Origin: Halorarum salinum
GTDB taxonomy: Archaea; Halobacteriota; Halobacteria; Halobacteriales; Haloferacaceae
Assembly (NCBI RefSeq): GCF_013402875.1
Contig: NZ_CP058579.1
Location: forward strand, 2,046,001-2,110,000
Length of the DNA stretch: 64,000 nt
Reading direction: 5' to 3'
Positions within the stretch are counted from its first letter, which is position 1; every line of letters begins with the position of its first letter. The position numbers and the translations under genes were made by a program. Shown one piece after another: positions 22,700 to 30,218 of the stretch. The notes under the pieces are model-generated. The model did no database searches. It had not been told where the DNA came from and saw only the letters and a program-made list of their open reading frames with translations.

Positions 22700-23197
22700 T
22701 CAGAAGCCATCCAACGACGCCTGCCGAGCGGGCATCTCCTCTGGCACATCCTGCTTCTGCAGCCACTGTCGCGTCCGCACCACGTTCTTCTCGCTACCGC
22801 TGCCTACCTCTCCGGCATCCACATCCTCGATGAACTTGTCCACATCATCGTAGCAGTGGTACCGCGCCCAGAACTCCACCCCGCGCTCATTGATCAACTG
22901 CAGCAGGAACAGGCACAGATCTTCGTCCCGAGCCATCTCGATCTGTTTGCGCCACCGCTTAACGGACATCACTGATGTCCCCGTGTTCTCCGGTAAGAGC
23001 CCGGCATCACACGCCGCCGTCACCAGCGGCCCAGACAGAGACGTGATGCGTCGGAGCGGGTCCAGTACGTCTTCTTTCCACGCACTGTACTCGTTAGTCC
23101 TGCGAGCGTCCGGTGCGCCCAGTTCTTCGGCCCGGGCACGGATGGAGTCCAGCTCTGCACGAATCTGGTCCGGGTCGAACGCTGCATCATCGGCCAT
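22700..23197 (-). CDS. Helical protein of unknown function
   Basis: ATG at 23197 (a GTG lies one codon earlier). The 165-residue product is helical: IRAELDSIRARAEELGAPDA, DPLRRITSLSGPLVTAACD, SVKRWRKQIEMARDEDLCLF. It resembles small regulatory or adaptor proteins, but no family was recognised. It is the last gene of the operon beginning at 25273. The next promoter starts just beyond its end. Confidence 0.55.
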   Translation of the reverse strand: MADDAAFDPDQIRAELDSIRARAEELGAPDARRTNEYSAWKEDVLDPLRRITSLSGPLVTAACDAGLLPENTGTSVMSVKRWRKQIEMARDEDLCLFLLQLINERGVEFWARYHCYDDVDKFIEDVDAGEVGSGSEKNVVRTRQWLQKQDVPEEMPARQASLDGF

Positions 23198-23670
23198 CAC
23201 GGATGCACCTCACTCGCCGGGACAGTGTGCTGGTCCGTCCAGCACGCATCACACAGGAAGCCGTCACCTTCCTCATACACGGTTTCATCAGCCCGGAGCT
23301 GGTTTCCACAGTCAAGACAGTCGTACCGGGTTCCTTGCTCACAGTGGAGGCAGATTTCGGTACTGACCGGCCAGATCACCAGCTTCGGTTTTCCACGGTC
23401 ATCGGTACACTGGCGGCACGCCCACCGATCCAAGATGGTACGGTCATCCTGCACAACGTGGTCCGTATCAAGGTCTCTGAGTTGGCCGCTATCCACGAAC
23501 ATCGTCCAGCCGTGACCGAACTCACAGCGGTACGCGGCACCATACACACGGCCATCATCGTCTCGATACACGTCCTCGACGGCAGCGATTCCCGCACAGC
23601 AGAATCGGCCGGTCCAGTTCGACCGGCATTGGATGCGGGGAAATTGCCACCCGTTCACCTTCGCCTGCAT
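23197..23670 (-). CDS. Cysteine-rich zinc protein, 157 residues
   Basis: ATG at 23670 in a TGATG overlap. Zinc knuckles are spread along the chain: CCAGI near residue 24, YRCEFGH near 47, CRQC near 84, CLHC..CLDC near 107-120 and CDAC near 137. Probably three or more zinc sites. It looks like a multi-ribbon nucleic-acid or protein-binding scaffold. No named family. Confidence 0.6.
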   Translation of the reverse strand: MQAKVNGWQFPRIQCRSNWTGRFCCAGIAAVEDVYRDDDGRVYGAAYRCEFGHGWTMFVDSGQLRDLDTDHVVQDDRTILDRWACRQCTDDRGKPKLVIWPVSTEICLHCEQGTRYDCLDCGNQLRADETVYEEGDGFLCDACWTDQHTVPASEVHP

Positions 23671-23861
23671 CACTGCTGCACCTCTCCCACTCGTTCCAAC
23701 AGCGGCGGATTGTCCGTATCTACCCGGCAACTCGGACAGGTGAAACTCCCTTTCCCGATCATCCGCTCAACGTCGTACGGTGCTGACCGACCGCAGTCTG
23801 GGCACGCGTATGTCGCCCGTCCTGACTGGCCGAAAAATGCTCCCAGTGATTTCTCTTCCAC
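23670..23861 (-). CDS. Small zinc-ribbon protein, 63 residues
   Basis: GTG at 23861 follows AGGTGAT by three bases. The product has YACPDCGRSA and FTCPSCRVD, two knuckles of one zinc ribbon. A longer frame to 23903 is rejected because it overlaps the cysteine-rich gene upstream. Confidence 0.6.
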   Translation of the reverse strand: MEEKSLGAFFGQSGRATYACPDCGRSAPYDVERMIGKGSFTCPSCRVDTDNPPLLERVGEVQQ

Positions 23862-23869
23862 GCAATCAC

Positions 23870-24040
23870 CTAACAGCAGCAGTCGTTCCGGTTCGCGCCG
23901 CACTTCTTGCAGCGTCCGGTCTTCTCTCTACACGGTTTGCATTCGTCTTTCCCCCACGGCACTTGGGCCGCGATAGCCGGGCGTTCACCGCAGGTGGCAC
24001 ACAGTGATGCGTCGTTAGATGGGGAGGAAGGGCGAGACAT
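23870..24040 (-). CDS. Cysteine-rich small protein, 56 residues
   Basis: ATG at 24040 overlapping the upstream TGA (TGATG). It contains CATCG, CKPC, CKKCG and a terminal NDCCC: ten cysteines in 56 residues, enough for two zinc sites. The pattern is unmistakably coding although the frame is short. The function is unknown. Confidence 0.6.
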   Translation of the reverse strand: MSRPSSPSNDASLCATCGERPAIAAQVPWGKDECKPCREKTGRCKKCGANRNDCCC

Positions 24041-24285
24041 CACGCCTCGCCTCCGTCTCCCTCGCGCTCGATGGCTTCCTCGTGGAGCGTCACGCGGTAT
24101 ACGTTGATGGCCGGGTTATCATACCCGTCCCGTGTCCGATCCCGAAGCCACAACGCGTCCTCCTTCTCCTCGACGATGATTGGGTTTCCTGCCCCGTCGA
24201 GGCAGAATGGGATGCACACGTCGTTCTCGGGTGCTGTTGGTGTGTGGTTGTCGTTGATGACCGCGAAGTACTGTTCGTCCGGCAT
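24040..24285 (-). CDS. Small beta protein of unknown function
   Basis: ATG at 24285 one base after the upstream TGA; 81 residues (EQYFAVINDNHTPTAPENDV, GNPIIVEEKEDALWLRDRTR, NPAINVYRVTLHEEA). Strand-rich, ending GDGGEA over the next ribosome site. No family recognised. Confidence 0.55.
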   Translation of the reverse strand: MPDEQYFAVINDNHTPTAPENDVCIPFCLDGAGNPIIVEEKEDALWLRDRTRDGYDNPAINVYRVTLHEEAIEREGDGGEA

Positions 24286-24762
24286 TCAGGCATCACCCCC
24301 GGCCTGCTGGTTTAGCTCGGCCAGTTTCTCCGCGAACACGTCCGCGGTCTCCAAGACCGTCGCCCGGATTTCCTCGAACCGGGCCTCGGACACATCCTCC
24401 GTAAGCATCGGTTGGCACAGCTCGCGGGCCTGCTTCAACGCCACATTACACCGGATGCTCCGGGCACGCGGCGACTCAAACACCTCACTACCACCCGCAT
24501 CGGCCTCCGTCTCGGGTTCGGTGATGTCAGGGTCCGTATCGACCACATCCACCGTCCCGTCCTTGATGTTCCAATGCCCCTTGTTTTGGACGGCCACGAA
24601 CGCCACCTTCACCCCTTCCTCGATGGGGTCAGCGGTCTCAGCGGTGAACGTGGAGAACTTCCCGTCCTCACTATCCACGTACACGTTGTACGGGTCATTC
24701 TCGCCTTCGCTCGGATAGTAGGCCGTGACAATCCCGACCACTTCTTTCTGTTCGGCACTCAC
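24286..24762 (-). CDS. Protein with OB-like N-terminus and helical C-terminus
   Basis: GTG at 24762 in a GTGA overlap. Residues 5-70 form alternating strands (VVGIVTAYYPSEGENDPYNV, FSTFTAETADPIEEGVKVAF) reminiscent of an OB-fold. An acidic linker and a helical end follow (NVALKQARELCQPML, VLETADVFAEKLAEL). This two-part layout resembles small single-stranded-DNA-binding accessory proteins. The assignment is tentative. It ends QQAGGDA with the next ribosome site. Confidence 0.5.
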   Translation of the reverse strand: MSAEQKEVVGIVTAYYPSEGENDPYNVYVDSEDGKFSTFTAETADPIEEGVKVAFVAVQNKGHWNIKDGTVDVVDTDPDITEPETEADAGGSEVFESPRARSIRCNVALKQARELCQPMLTEDVSEARFEEIRATVLETADVFAEKLAELNQQAGGDA

Positions 24763-24872
24763 TGGGTATCACCCGGTACGAACACCGATTTCGCGGGTTT
24801 CCGGTTCCGAAGAGCGTCCTCGATGCGGTCCGGCACATCGTGCGAAACATCTTCGTCCTGCTTCGGATGCAT
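24759..24872 (-). CDS. Small charged protein, 37 residues
   Basis: ATG at 24872 overlaps the upstream TGA; product HPKQDEDVSHDVPDRIEDAL then RNRKPAKSVFVPGDTQ. It ends in a GTGA overlap with the next gene. No family. Position and overlaps on both sides support translation. Confidence 0.5.
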   Translation of the reverse strand: MHPKQDEDVSHDVPDRIEDALRNRKPAKSVFVPGDTQ

Positions 24873-25273
24873 CACGCGCTCACCTCCTCCTGTGAAGTAG
24901 CAGGAGAAGAAGAGACGGCCGCACGGGCCGCCTCCACGAATCCCTGCTCCTGGATGTTCTTATCCCACGTGTTCACCGCGAACGCCATCGCCGCGATAAG
25001 CCCGTTCTCATCGTACTCGTACGTGAACGGATCCTGAATGTACTCGATGGGAACCCAATTGCCATCGTCCAGTACCTCGAAAACGATCTCCGGGTCACGC
25101 ATGTAGTCGTGGTTCTGCACGTAGTAGTGGGCGACAGAAATCTGGGAGTCACCGACCTTTTCGATGCACAGCGGCATGAAGCCGTCTACGTCAAGTTTGA
25201 TGTAGTCGTCAATGGTCATCTCGGCCACGGACGCGATGCCGTGGATGTGGAGTATTTCTTTGATTGTATCCAT
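24872..25273 (-). CDS. Protein of unknown function, first gene of its operon
   Basis: From the ATG at 25273 the product is 133 residues (DTIKEILHIHGIASVAEMTI, FMPLCIEKVGDSQISVAHYY, DPFTYEYDENGLIAAMAFAV). The longer frame to 25372 runs through the TATA box and palindrome and is rejected. It follows the GGTGACACACCACC leader. It is probably a mixed alpha/beta protein; no family recognised. Confidence 0.6.
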   Translation of the reverse strand: MDTIKEILHIHGIASVAEMTIDDYIKLDVDGFMPLCIEKVGDSQISVAHYYVQNHDYMRDPEIVFEVLDDGNWVPIEYIQDPFTYEYDENGLIAAMAFAVNTWDKNIQEQGFVEAARAAVSSSPATSQEEVSA

Positions 25274-25302
25274 TGGTGGTGTGTCACCTTTATTACACAC
25301 TC

Positions 25303-25337
25303 TGATATGTAGATTTATATACGTTACCCACAGTAAC
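25303..25337 (-). promoter_or_regulatory. Promoter with palindromic operator
   Basis: The minus strand reads GTTAC-n5-GTAAC (25323-25337), directly followed by GTATATAAATCTACATAT. The TATA block is identical to that at 22661-22677 and the palindrome is one of the same type. The leader GGTGACACACCAC is also shared. The two operons are therefore likely co-regulated. Confidence 0.6.
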
Positions 25338-25339
25338 GA

Positions 25340-25662
25340 CCATCGTAAACGGCCTCTCACCCGCGAAAACACCGGATAACGGCATTCCCAAAACCGGAGT
25401 TTCCCGCTCCAACACCCGGCACTCGGTCAGTAAATCCCGCCGCTCCGCTTACCGCATAGTCCACAGCAGCCGCGACATACCGCCGACCACCTCCACCCCA
25501 TTCAACTCACGGACAAGCAGAACCCACAGACTGCGACACTCACCGCCCTGCCAACATCCGACTGAGACAAGCACCGGTATTCGCCCCGACCTCTCTTCGG
25601 GGTTTACTTCAAGGACTGGCAAGCTCGTCCCGGTAGGGAGGAGGATGTGCGCTGTTTGGGAG
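25340..25662. other. Intergenic region with a hairpin
   Basis: 323 bases between the promoter at 25.3 kb and the gene at 25663. An inverted repeat CCCCGA-n7-TCGGGG lies at 25584-25602. The minus-strand frame at 25449-25694 lacks coding character. I see no RNA gene. Confidence 0.35.
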
Positions 25663-26322
25663 TTAGCGTTGATTCCCGAAGGCCGAGGCGTCACTCGGCG
25701 CGTCTTGGATGATGTACGGTGCCCGCTCAGCGTTCGTCACCCGCACCGGTCGGCCAGCCGGCACCCAATCAGCGATCACCCCCATCTCCGGTAACCGGAG
25801 CACGGTCGTTCCCGGCGATAACCGGCCATCCTTCCCCACCAACGTGTCATCCGGCGATGCCCGATACACCACCGCGTCGTACTCGACCTCGGCGTCCATC
25901 ATCCCGTTCCGCACCAAGGTCAACAATTGCCACGCCGTCCATAACGACCACAGCTCATTTTGCGGCTCGATCTGGAGCACGCGGCTGACCGGGCCACTCC
26001 CCGTTCCGAACTCCGGGCCGTCGAACATGTCCACGAGAGCCACGTGATCCGCGTCTCCCGCGTCCAATGCTGCGTCTTCGCTCTCGTCGTCTCCGGCCGT
26101 GGTGTCGAATTCGCCGGCAGCAACCGCATCCAAATGGTTGAACGCCGCATCCGCACCCTCAAACGTGAGCCCGCACGAACACTGCGCCAACAGCACCGGC
26201 CACTCATCCGGGAACTCATCCTTGGTAACCCCGAGGCGCTCGTGAATACCGTCGGAGTCCCCGGGCTCCCACTTCGTGACTGCAACCCCGCGCCGCGTGA
26301 TCGTGACTCGGTGCTCGCTCAT
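25663..26322 (-). CDS. Protein of unknown function with one zinc knuckle
   Basis: From the ATG at 26322 the product is 219 residues. The N-terminal third has AQCSCGLTFEGADAAFNHLD, a C-x-C..H pattern like a degenerate zinc finger. The centre is acidic (DDESEDAALDAGDADHVALV) and the C-terminal half is beta-rich (LSPGTTVLRLPEMGVIADWV, GRPVRVTNAERAPYIIQD). The sequence TATTATTG about 35 bases upstream may be its TATA box. No family recognised. Confidence 0.55.
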   Translation of the reverse strand: MSEHRVTITRRGVAVTKWEPGDSDGIHERLGVTKDEFPDEWPVLLAQCSCGLTFEGADAAFNHLDAVAAGEFDTTAGDDESEDAALDAGDADHVALVDMFDGPEFGTGSGPVSRVLQIEPQNELWSLWTAWQLLTLVRNGMMDAEVEYDAVVYRASPDDTLVGKDGRLSPGTTVLRLPEMGVIADWVPAGRPVRVTNAERAPYIIQDAPSDASAFGNQR

Positions 26323-26393
26323 CCACTCTCTGTAGAAACAGACGGGCCGCGACACAATAATACGCACACCCCCAGACCACCCCTCTCGGGAGA

Positions 26394-26576
26394 CTAGCGT
26401 TCCAGCTCGTCGATCCGATCCCGGATCTTCTGCTCGGCGTCGTCACTCCACTCGTGATCAACCAGGCAGTGATGCAGGTGCTCGCGTTCAGCGTGGTCCT
26501 CCGTATGCCCGACCGCGATGTGGCCGCACCGTGTTCCATCCGGTAAGGCGGTGTGCTCGATCTCGAACCGGTTCAC
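26394..26576 (-). CDS. Small His/Cys zinc-binding protein, 60 residues
   Basis: GTG at 26576 in a GTGA overlap. The product has TRCGHIAVGHTEDHAEREHL and HHCLVDHEW, with several His and Cys ligands. The longer frame to 26732 reads through the upstream gene and is rejected. It is the last gene of the operon starting at 29599. Confidence 0.55.
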   Translation of the reverse strand: MNRFEIEHTALPDGTRCGHIAVGHTEDHAEREHLHHCLVDHEWSDDAEQKIRDRIDELER

Positions 26577-26863
26577 CGCGAACCACCCTTGGCCGCCTGA
26601 TTTGGAAGCTCCGTTGGAGGCCATAGATGATACGTGTAAATTAACACGGCCACTGTAACCCCTGCCAGAGCAAAGTGTGTCCAGAACCACTGATGCGCCG
26701 TCATACTCCACCCAATCAACGGCACCGGCCATCCCAACTGCGTTGCAGGCGACACCATCGTCACTACATCATAGGCTAATTCAATCCACGCAAGATTCAT
26801 CCCGAGAAACAAAATCAACAGGGAACGAATGCCGGCGATAGAGACGCCTCTAACCGCTACCAC
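26573..26863 (-). CDS. Two-helix membrane protein
   Basis: From the GTG at 26863 the product is 96 residues with helices LLILFLGMNLAWIELAY and HFALAGVTVAVLIYTYHLW. The start lies within GAGGGTGG at the end of the upstream gene. The longer frame to 26953 overlaps that gene more than any other junction. It ends QAAKGGSR over the next ribosome site. The function is unknown. Confidence 0.5.
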   Translation of the reverse strand: MVAVRGVSIAGIRSLLILFLGMNLAWIELAYDVVTMVSPATQLGWPVPLIGWSMTAHQWFWTHFALAGVTVAVLIYTYHLWPPTELPNQAAKGGSR

Positions 26864-27149
26864 CCTCGAAGAGCGCATCCACGTGTTCACCGATAGCCTT
26901 GAGCTCAGGACTGATCTCCTCCAACGCATATTCAAACCCGTTCGTCCCAGCATCGAACCCTTTCAAGAACATCCAGCGCCCAACCTCCGAAATCTTCCCA
27001 GCCATCTCCTCCTCGATAAACCGTTCCAACGCCTGCTCCCGGAACGCAAACAGGTGATGAATAAACAGCTTCGCCCGCTCCAGTTCTTCACCGTCCAGCA
27101 CATCCTCCAGGGCTGCAATGACCTCCTCGAGCTCCGCTGGCTCACTCAC
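26850..27149 (-). CDS. Helical protein, 99 residues
   Basis: GTG at 27149 in a GTGA overlap. The product is helical and acidic: LEEVIAALEDVLDGEELERA, FIHHLFAFREQALERFIEEE, GFEYALEEISPELKAIGEHV. No cysteines. It ends FEGGSG with the next ribosome site. Unknown function. Confidence 0.6.
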   Translation of the reverse strand: MSEPAELEEVIAALEDVLDGEELERAKLFIHHLFAFREQALERFIEEEMAGKISEVGRWMFLKGFDAGTNGFEYALEEISPELKAIGEHVDALFEGGSG

Positions 27150-27472
27150 CGCGTCCCACCCTTTGCCGCCGCCTGATCTGCCAAGTACACCGCGAAATCC
27201 TGCATCCGCTCGTGCTTCTCCTCGTTCGAATGCCCATCAAACGGCACATCCATCCGATCCAGCCACTCCGGCAACTCCTCACGCGGGACGTGCCACGCCA
27301 TCTGCCCAGCCGGAGTTCCAGCAAAGACAATCGGCCAATCCCCATCCTCGTCATCCTCGTCGATGCGGTACCCGACCGTATGCCCCCGATCCTTCAACAG
27401 GGCAAGAGTGAGGAAGACCGCCTGATTCCGCTCGTAGAACGCCTCGTCTACCGACTGCTCATCACCGATCAG
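27146..27472 (-). CDS. Conserved small protein starting at CTG
   Basis: The frame from the CTG at 27472 gives 108 residues: EQSVDEAFYERNQAVFLTLA and then RGHTVGYRIDEDDEDGDWPI, AGQMAWHVPREELPEWLDRM, NEEKHERMQDFAVYLADQ. This matches a haloarchaeal phage-type family in which the N-terminal Y-x-E-R-N helix is conserved. A TTG at 27397 would remove that helix. The CTG lies in a CTGA overlap six bases after GAGGGTG, the position of ATG at sister junctions. The function is unknown. Confidence 0.7.
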   Translation of the reverse strand: MIGDEQSVDEAFYERNQAVFLTLALLKDRGHTVGYRIDEDDEDGDWPIVFAGTPAGQMAWHVPREELPEWLDRMDVPFDGHSNEEKHERMQDFAVYLADQAAAKGGTR

Positions 27473-27732
27473 GCACCACCCTCAAGGATTTCTTCAAACA
27501 ACGTGAGCTCCCGACACCCGTCTTCTATCGTGTGGGAAAACGCCTCTCGACGGTAGCCCGTCTCATCACCGTACACATCTTGAATCACCATACCGACCTC
27601 GGCCCCAGCAACGGTCTCCGTCTCAATCACCACCTGCCACGAATCCGGAATAGGACCCGTCTGCTTGTGATCCCATACCCCAACGAAAACATTCTCCAGT
27701 TCCACGGCAGCAACCAACGCCTGGACAATCAT
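27469..27732 (-). CDS. Small protein of unknown function, 87 residues
   Basis: ATG at 27732 in an ATGA overlap. Strand-rich N-terminal half (VQALVAAVELENVFVGVWDH, DSWQVVIETETVAGAEVGMV) and a helical end finishing LEGGA with the ribosome site for the CTG-started gene. No recognised family. Confidence 0.6.
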   Translation of the reverse strand: MIVQALVAAVELENVFVGVWDHKQTGPIPDSWQVVIETETVAGAEVGMVIQDVYGDETGYRREAFSHTIEDGCRELTLFEEILEGGA

Positions 27733-28022
27733 TCAGCACCACCCTCTTCCCGTCCGTATTCCCGATCCCACCAGTCGAGGAGCATCCGCTTCCGCGACCG
27801 AATCCCATACCACGTAATCAGACCAAACATCACAGCACCGCCCGCCAGCAACTCGTTAAAACGGGGAGCGGCAACCGCCATCATCACAAACACACCAGTC
27901 ATACCCCCAGAAAACGCAGAGGACCACGCCTCCCGCGCATACCAGTGGGCCGGACAGTACATCGACAAGGGCATCGCCGGCCGCTCACCAAGACACGCCG
28001 CACACCCTTTCTTCAATTCCAC
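27729..28022 (-). CDS. Zinc-knuckle membrane protein
   Basis: GTG at 28022 directly after the upstream TGA; 97 residues. The N-terminus has CAACLGERPAMPLSMYCPAH, a C-x2-C..C-x2-H zinc site. Two membrane helices follow (AFSGGMTGVFVMMAVAA, LAGGAVMFGLITWYGI) and a basic-acidic tail ending EEGGAE. It may be a membrane-anchored zinc protein; the role is unknown. Confidence 0.6.
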   Translation of the reverse strand: MELKKGCAACLGERPAMPLSMYCPAHWYAREAWSSAFSGGMTGVFVMMAVAAPRFNELLAGGAVMFGLITWYGIRSRKRMLLDWWDREYGREEGGAE

Positions 28023-28268
28023 TCAGGCATCACCCTCTGTGTTTCCGGCGTGCTGGAACCAACCCAGCTCCCGGTACACCTCATCCATCATACCCAGCAA
28101 CACCACCAGACCAACAAAACAGACGATGCCGCCCAGGACCACCAGTCCGTCACTGCCGCCACTGATCGCCGCCCAGAACAGGACACCACCACCGACCAGG
28201 ATCAGGACCGCCATCAAGATATGGGCCGTCCACCGCTGATGCATCAATTGACGGCGGTTAATCAGCAC
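28023..28268 (-). CDS. Two-helix membrane protein
   Basis: About 81 residues with helices HILMAVLILVGGGVLFWAA and LVVLGGIVCFVGLVVLLGMM, ending TEGDA. The start is uncertain: GTG 28268 lies inside the ribosome site, CTG 28265 has the spacing seen at the CTG-started genes, and ATG 28244 is a late alternative. The longer frame to 28352 overlaps the upstream gene too far. Confidence 0.5.
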   Translation of the reverse strand: MLINRRQLMHQRWTAHILMAVLILVGGGVLFWAAISGGSDGLVVLGGIVCFVGLVVLLGMMDEVYRELGWFQHAGNTEGDA

Positions 28269-28563
28269 CACCCTCTTTCCGAACGATGTCTTCGCCGAAC
28301 CAGGTACGACCCTGATAGAGGTTCCAGAATCCGTTTCCAAATGCAGTTCCAAATAGGAGAAGATACGCTCCTGCCGCGGTCGCCCCGGGAACTATCATTG
28401 TGCTTTTCGGGATTGCTGGATGAAGTTGGGCTATCCCGGTTAGTGCCATTGCGAACGCGCTCGCCGCCAACAACCATACGGAAAATATGATAATTCGTTC
28501 GACAGGGTTTCCTTCTTTAAATTCTCGGTAGGTTGCTTCATTTGGCCTATAGCGTATCGTCAT
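28258..28563 (-). CDS. Two-helix membrane protein
   Basis: ATG at 28563 (a GTG lies one codon earlier); 101 residues. Helices IIIFSVWLLAASAFAMAL and IVPGATAAGAYLLLFGTAF with a short soluble N-terminus (YRPNEATYREFKEGNP). It ends RKEGGAD with the next ribosome site. Third of three consecutive small membrane proteins in the operon. Confidence 0.55.
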   Translation of the reverse strand: MTIRYRPNEATYREFKEGNPVERIIIFSVWLLAASAFAMALTGIAQLHPAIPKSTMIVPGATAAGAYLLLFGTAFGNGFWNLYQGRTWFGEDIVRKEGGAD

Positions 28564-29599
28564 CACCCTCGACGTGAATCTGCTTGTCGTTCGTCACCCG
28601 AATCCACGTCACCACCTTATCCTCGCACAACACCGACAAATCATCACGGTCCGGTTCAACCTTCTCCACCTCAAATCCAGCCGTCCGCAGCGGCAACCGC
28701 ACCGCATCACACTCGAGCCCGATCACCTCGATCACCTCCGGGCGCGTCCCACGCTCATCACGAACCGGCTCCACCCGGTCCGCATCCCGATTCACCGCAT
28801 CAACCTCCCGCACCAACTCCAAATAATCAGCCGTGAACCAGTCTCTGGCCCGGAAGAACAACGGGTTCTCAAAGTCCTCATACGACGGCAAGTACCTGTC
28901 CACCCCGAACTCAATACGGGACGGATCCGTCACCCAGATCGGCACCGTCACGGACTGAAACCCATTCCGATACTGGTACAACCCAGGACCCAACCACTCA
29001 CCATCAGCATTAGACGCGTAATTACTCATCACGCCATCCAGCAACCGCGTCAACCGACCAAGCACATAATCGAACAGGCCCTGATACCGGTCCGCGAACT
29101 CACAAACGTGGTCAGCCGCCTCCTCATCCGGCACGCCTTTCCGTCCGGCCTTGTCGAACTCGTGGCCACACGATCCGCACGAATAGCACGAAGTATCTTC
29201 CTCATCTAACGCGTCAAAATCCAGGTCGATATCATCCGACCGGCACTCCGGACACACGCTCTGATCGATACTCTCGCCGTTCACGAACCCCAGCTCATCC
29301 AGCGTCCGGAACCCATACGTCACACCCTCATACACGATATCGAAGTACCCCTCATCAACGTGCTCCACCGAGTCGATATCATACCGGTCCTTGAGCGCAT
29401 CACACCGCGCCTCATACCGCTGCTTCTCATCGGCCATGAACTGGACGATAAGCTCCTTGATGCGCTCCCGACGCTCCTCGATGTCAAGCCCGGTCCGCAC
29501 CAGCCGCGTATACATCGCCGGCTTCTGCAGCCCGGTTTCATCCGCTAACGTTTTCACCCGCTCAGAATCATCCTCAGACAGTTTTGTATCAATACGCAT
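28547..29599 (-). CDS. Ribbon-helix-helix and zinc-ribbon protein
   Basis: This 350-residue protein starts at ATG 29599. Residues 1-45 fit a ribbon-helix-helix DNA-binding fold (MRIDTKLSEDDSERVKTLAD, QKPAMYTRLVRTGL). A charged helix follows. At about residues 117-145 there is a four-cysteine zinc ribbon (CPECRSDD, CYSCGSCGHEF). The C-terminal two thirds are an unrecognised alpha/beta region with a strand pair near the end (DDLSVLCEDKVVTWIRVTND). It heads the operon to 26394. A palindrome over its own start suggests autoregulation. It could be a master regulator or copy-control protein of the element. Confidence 0.65.
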   Translation of the reverse strand: MRIDTKLSEDDSERVKTLADETGLQKPAMYTRLVRTGLDIEERRERIKELIVQFMADEKQRYEARCDALKDRYDIDSVEHVDEGYFDIVYEGVTYGFRTLDELGFVNGESIDQSVCPECRSDDIDLDFDALDEEDTSCYSCGSCGHEFDKAGRKGVPDEEAADHVCEFADRYQGLFDYVLGRLTRLLDGVMSNYASNADGEWLGPGLYQYRNGFQSVTVPIWVTDPSRIEFGVDRYLPSYEDFENPLFFRARDWFTADYLELVREVDAVNRDADRVEPVRDERGTRPEVIEVIGLECDAVRLPLRTAGFEVEKVEPDRDDLSVLCEDKVVTWIRVTNDKQIHVEGDDDTL

Positions 29600-29612
29600 A
29601 CATAACTATGTA
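29599..29612. promoter_or_regulatory. Palindrome at the start of the RHH gene
   Basis: TACATA-n2-TATGTA overlaps the first codon of the RHH protein gene. A TATA-like TTATATTG lies just upstream at about 29614-29622. RHH proteins bind such palindromes, so this is a candidate autoregulatory site. Confidence 0.45.
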
Positions 29613-30218
29613 CAATATAACATTTTTAATAGTAACCCCTCTCCCACAGGAGCGGCCCACCCCACCACGTCCCGCGGCAAACGCCTACCCACTCGCGGAC
29701 CACAGGCCGCAATCTCGCACACCGAAATCAGTCACACTGATTCGAATCTGTCACACCGACCAAACACCCTCCAGGTCCGACCGCACCAACCCAGCGGCCA
29801 GACGCCATCGACCCCCCACCCCCTACCCCAAAAAGGTGATACGAGACAAACGACCCCCACCGGACCGGCACACCGAACCACCGCCACCACCACCCCCACA
29901 AGAGAACCCCCTCGGTTCTCCACACCACCGACACCAGTCGGCCCAGCCGACCACCCCCCACTCCACCACATTCCCCCTCTTTCCTATCACATCCCCCACT
30001 CCTCTCCTCTTCCATTCCTTCCCTACCCTCCTCTACCCCTTCTTATTCGGCAGGAGAACGATAACTGGGAATGACTGAGAACCACTTAGAGAATCTCTCC
30101 CCAATTCTCAGGCCATAGAATAATAGAATAATCAACCCGCATACGGCGGTATTCCGCAGTATTCAATCTCTCCGTGTAGAATAATCGGACAACCCCTTCT
30201 ACTGTCCAACCTACCAGT
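29613..30218. other. Non-coding C-rich region with repeats
   Basis: About 600 bases without a credible gene. The plus strand from 29640 to 30050 is strongly C-rich and G-poor (CCACC and CCTC runs), an unusual strand bias. A perfect inverted repeat AATCAGT-n3-ACTGATT lies at 29726-29742. From 30117 there are three direct repeats AGAATAAT (30117, 30125, 30178) around GCGG-n4-CCGC. The plus-strand proline/arginine-rich frame here is an effect of composition. A replication origin or transcription stop region is possible. Confidence 0.45.

Noticed and set aside
25274-25372. Longer start for the 24872 gene
   Set aside because: The extension would place the TATA box and palindrome inside the coding region; the ATG at 25273 follows a leader shared with another operon.
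25449-25694. 81-codon minus-strand frame
   Set aside because: No ribosome site or domain; composition unlike neighbouring genes.
29584-30078. Proline/arginine-rich 164-codon frame on the plus strand
   Set aside because: Its composition follows from the C-rich strand. It has no ribosome site, no domain and no domain-like pattern; several frames are open there at once.
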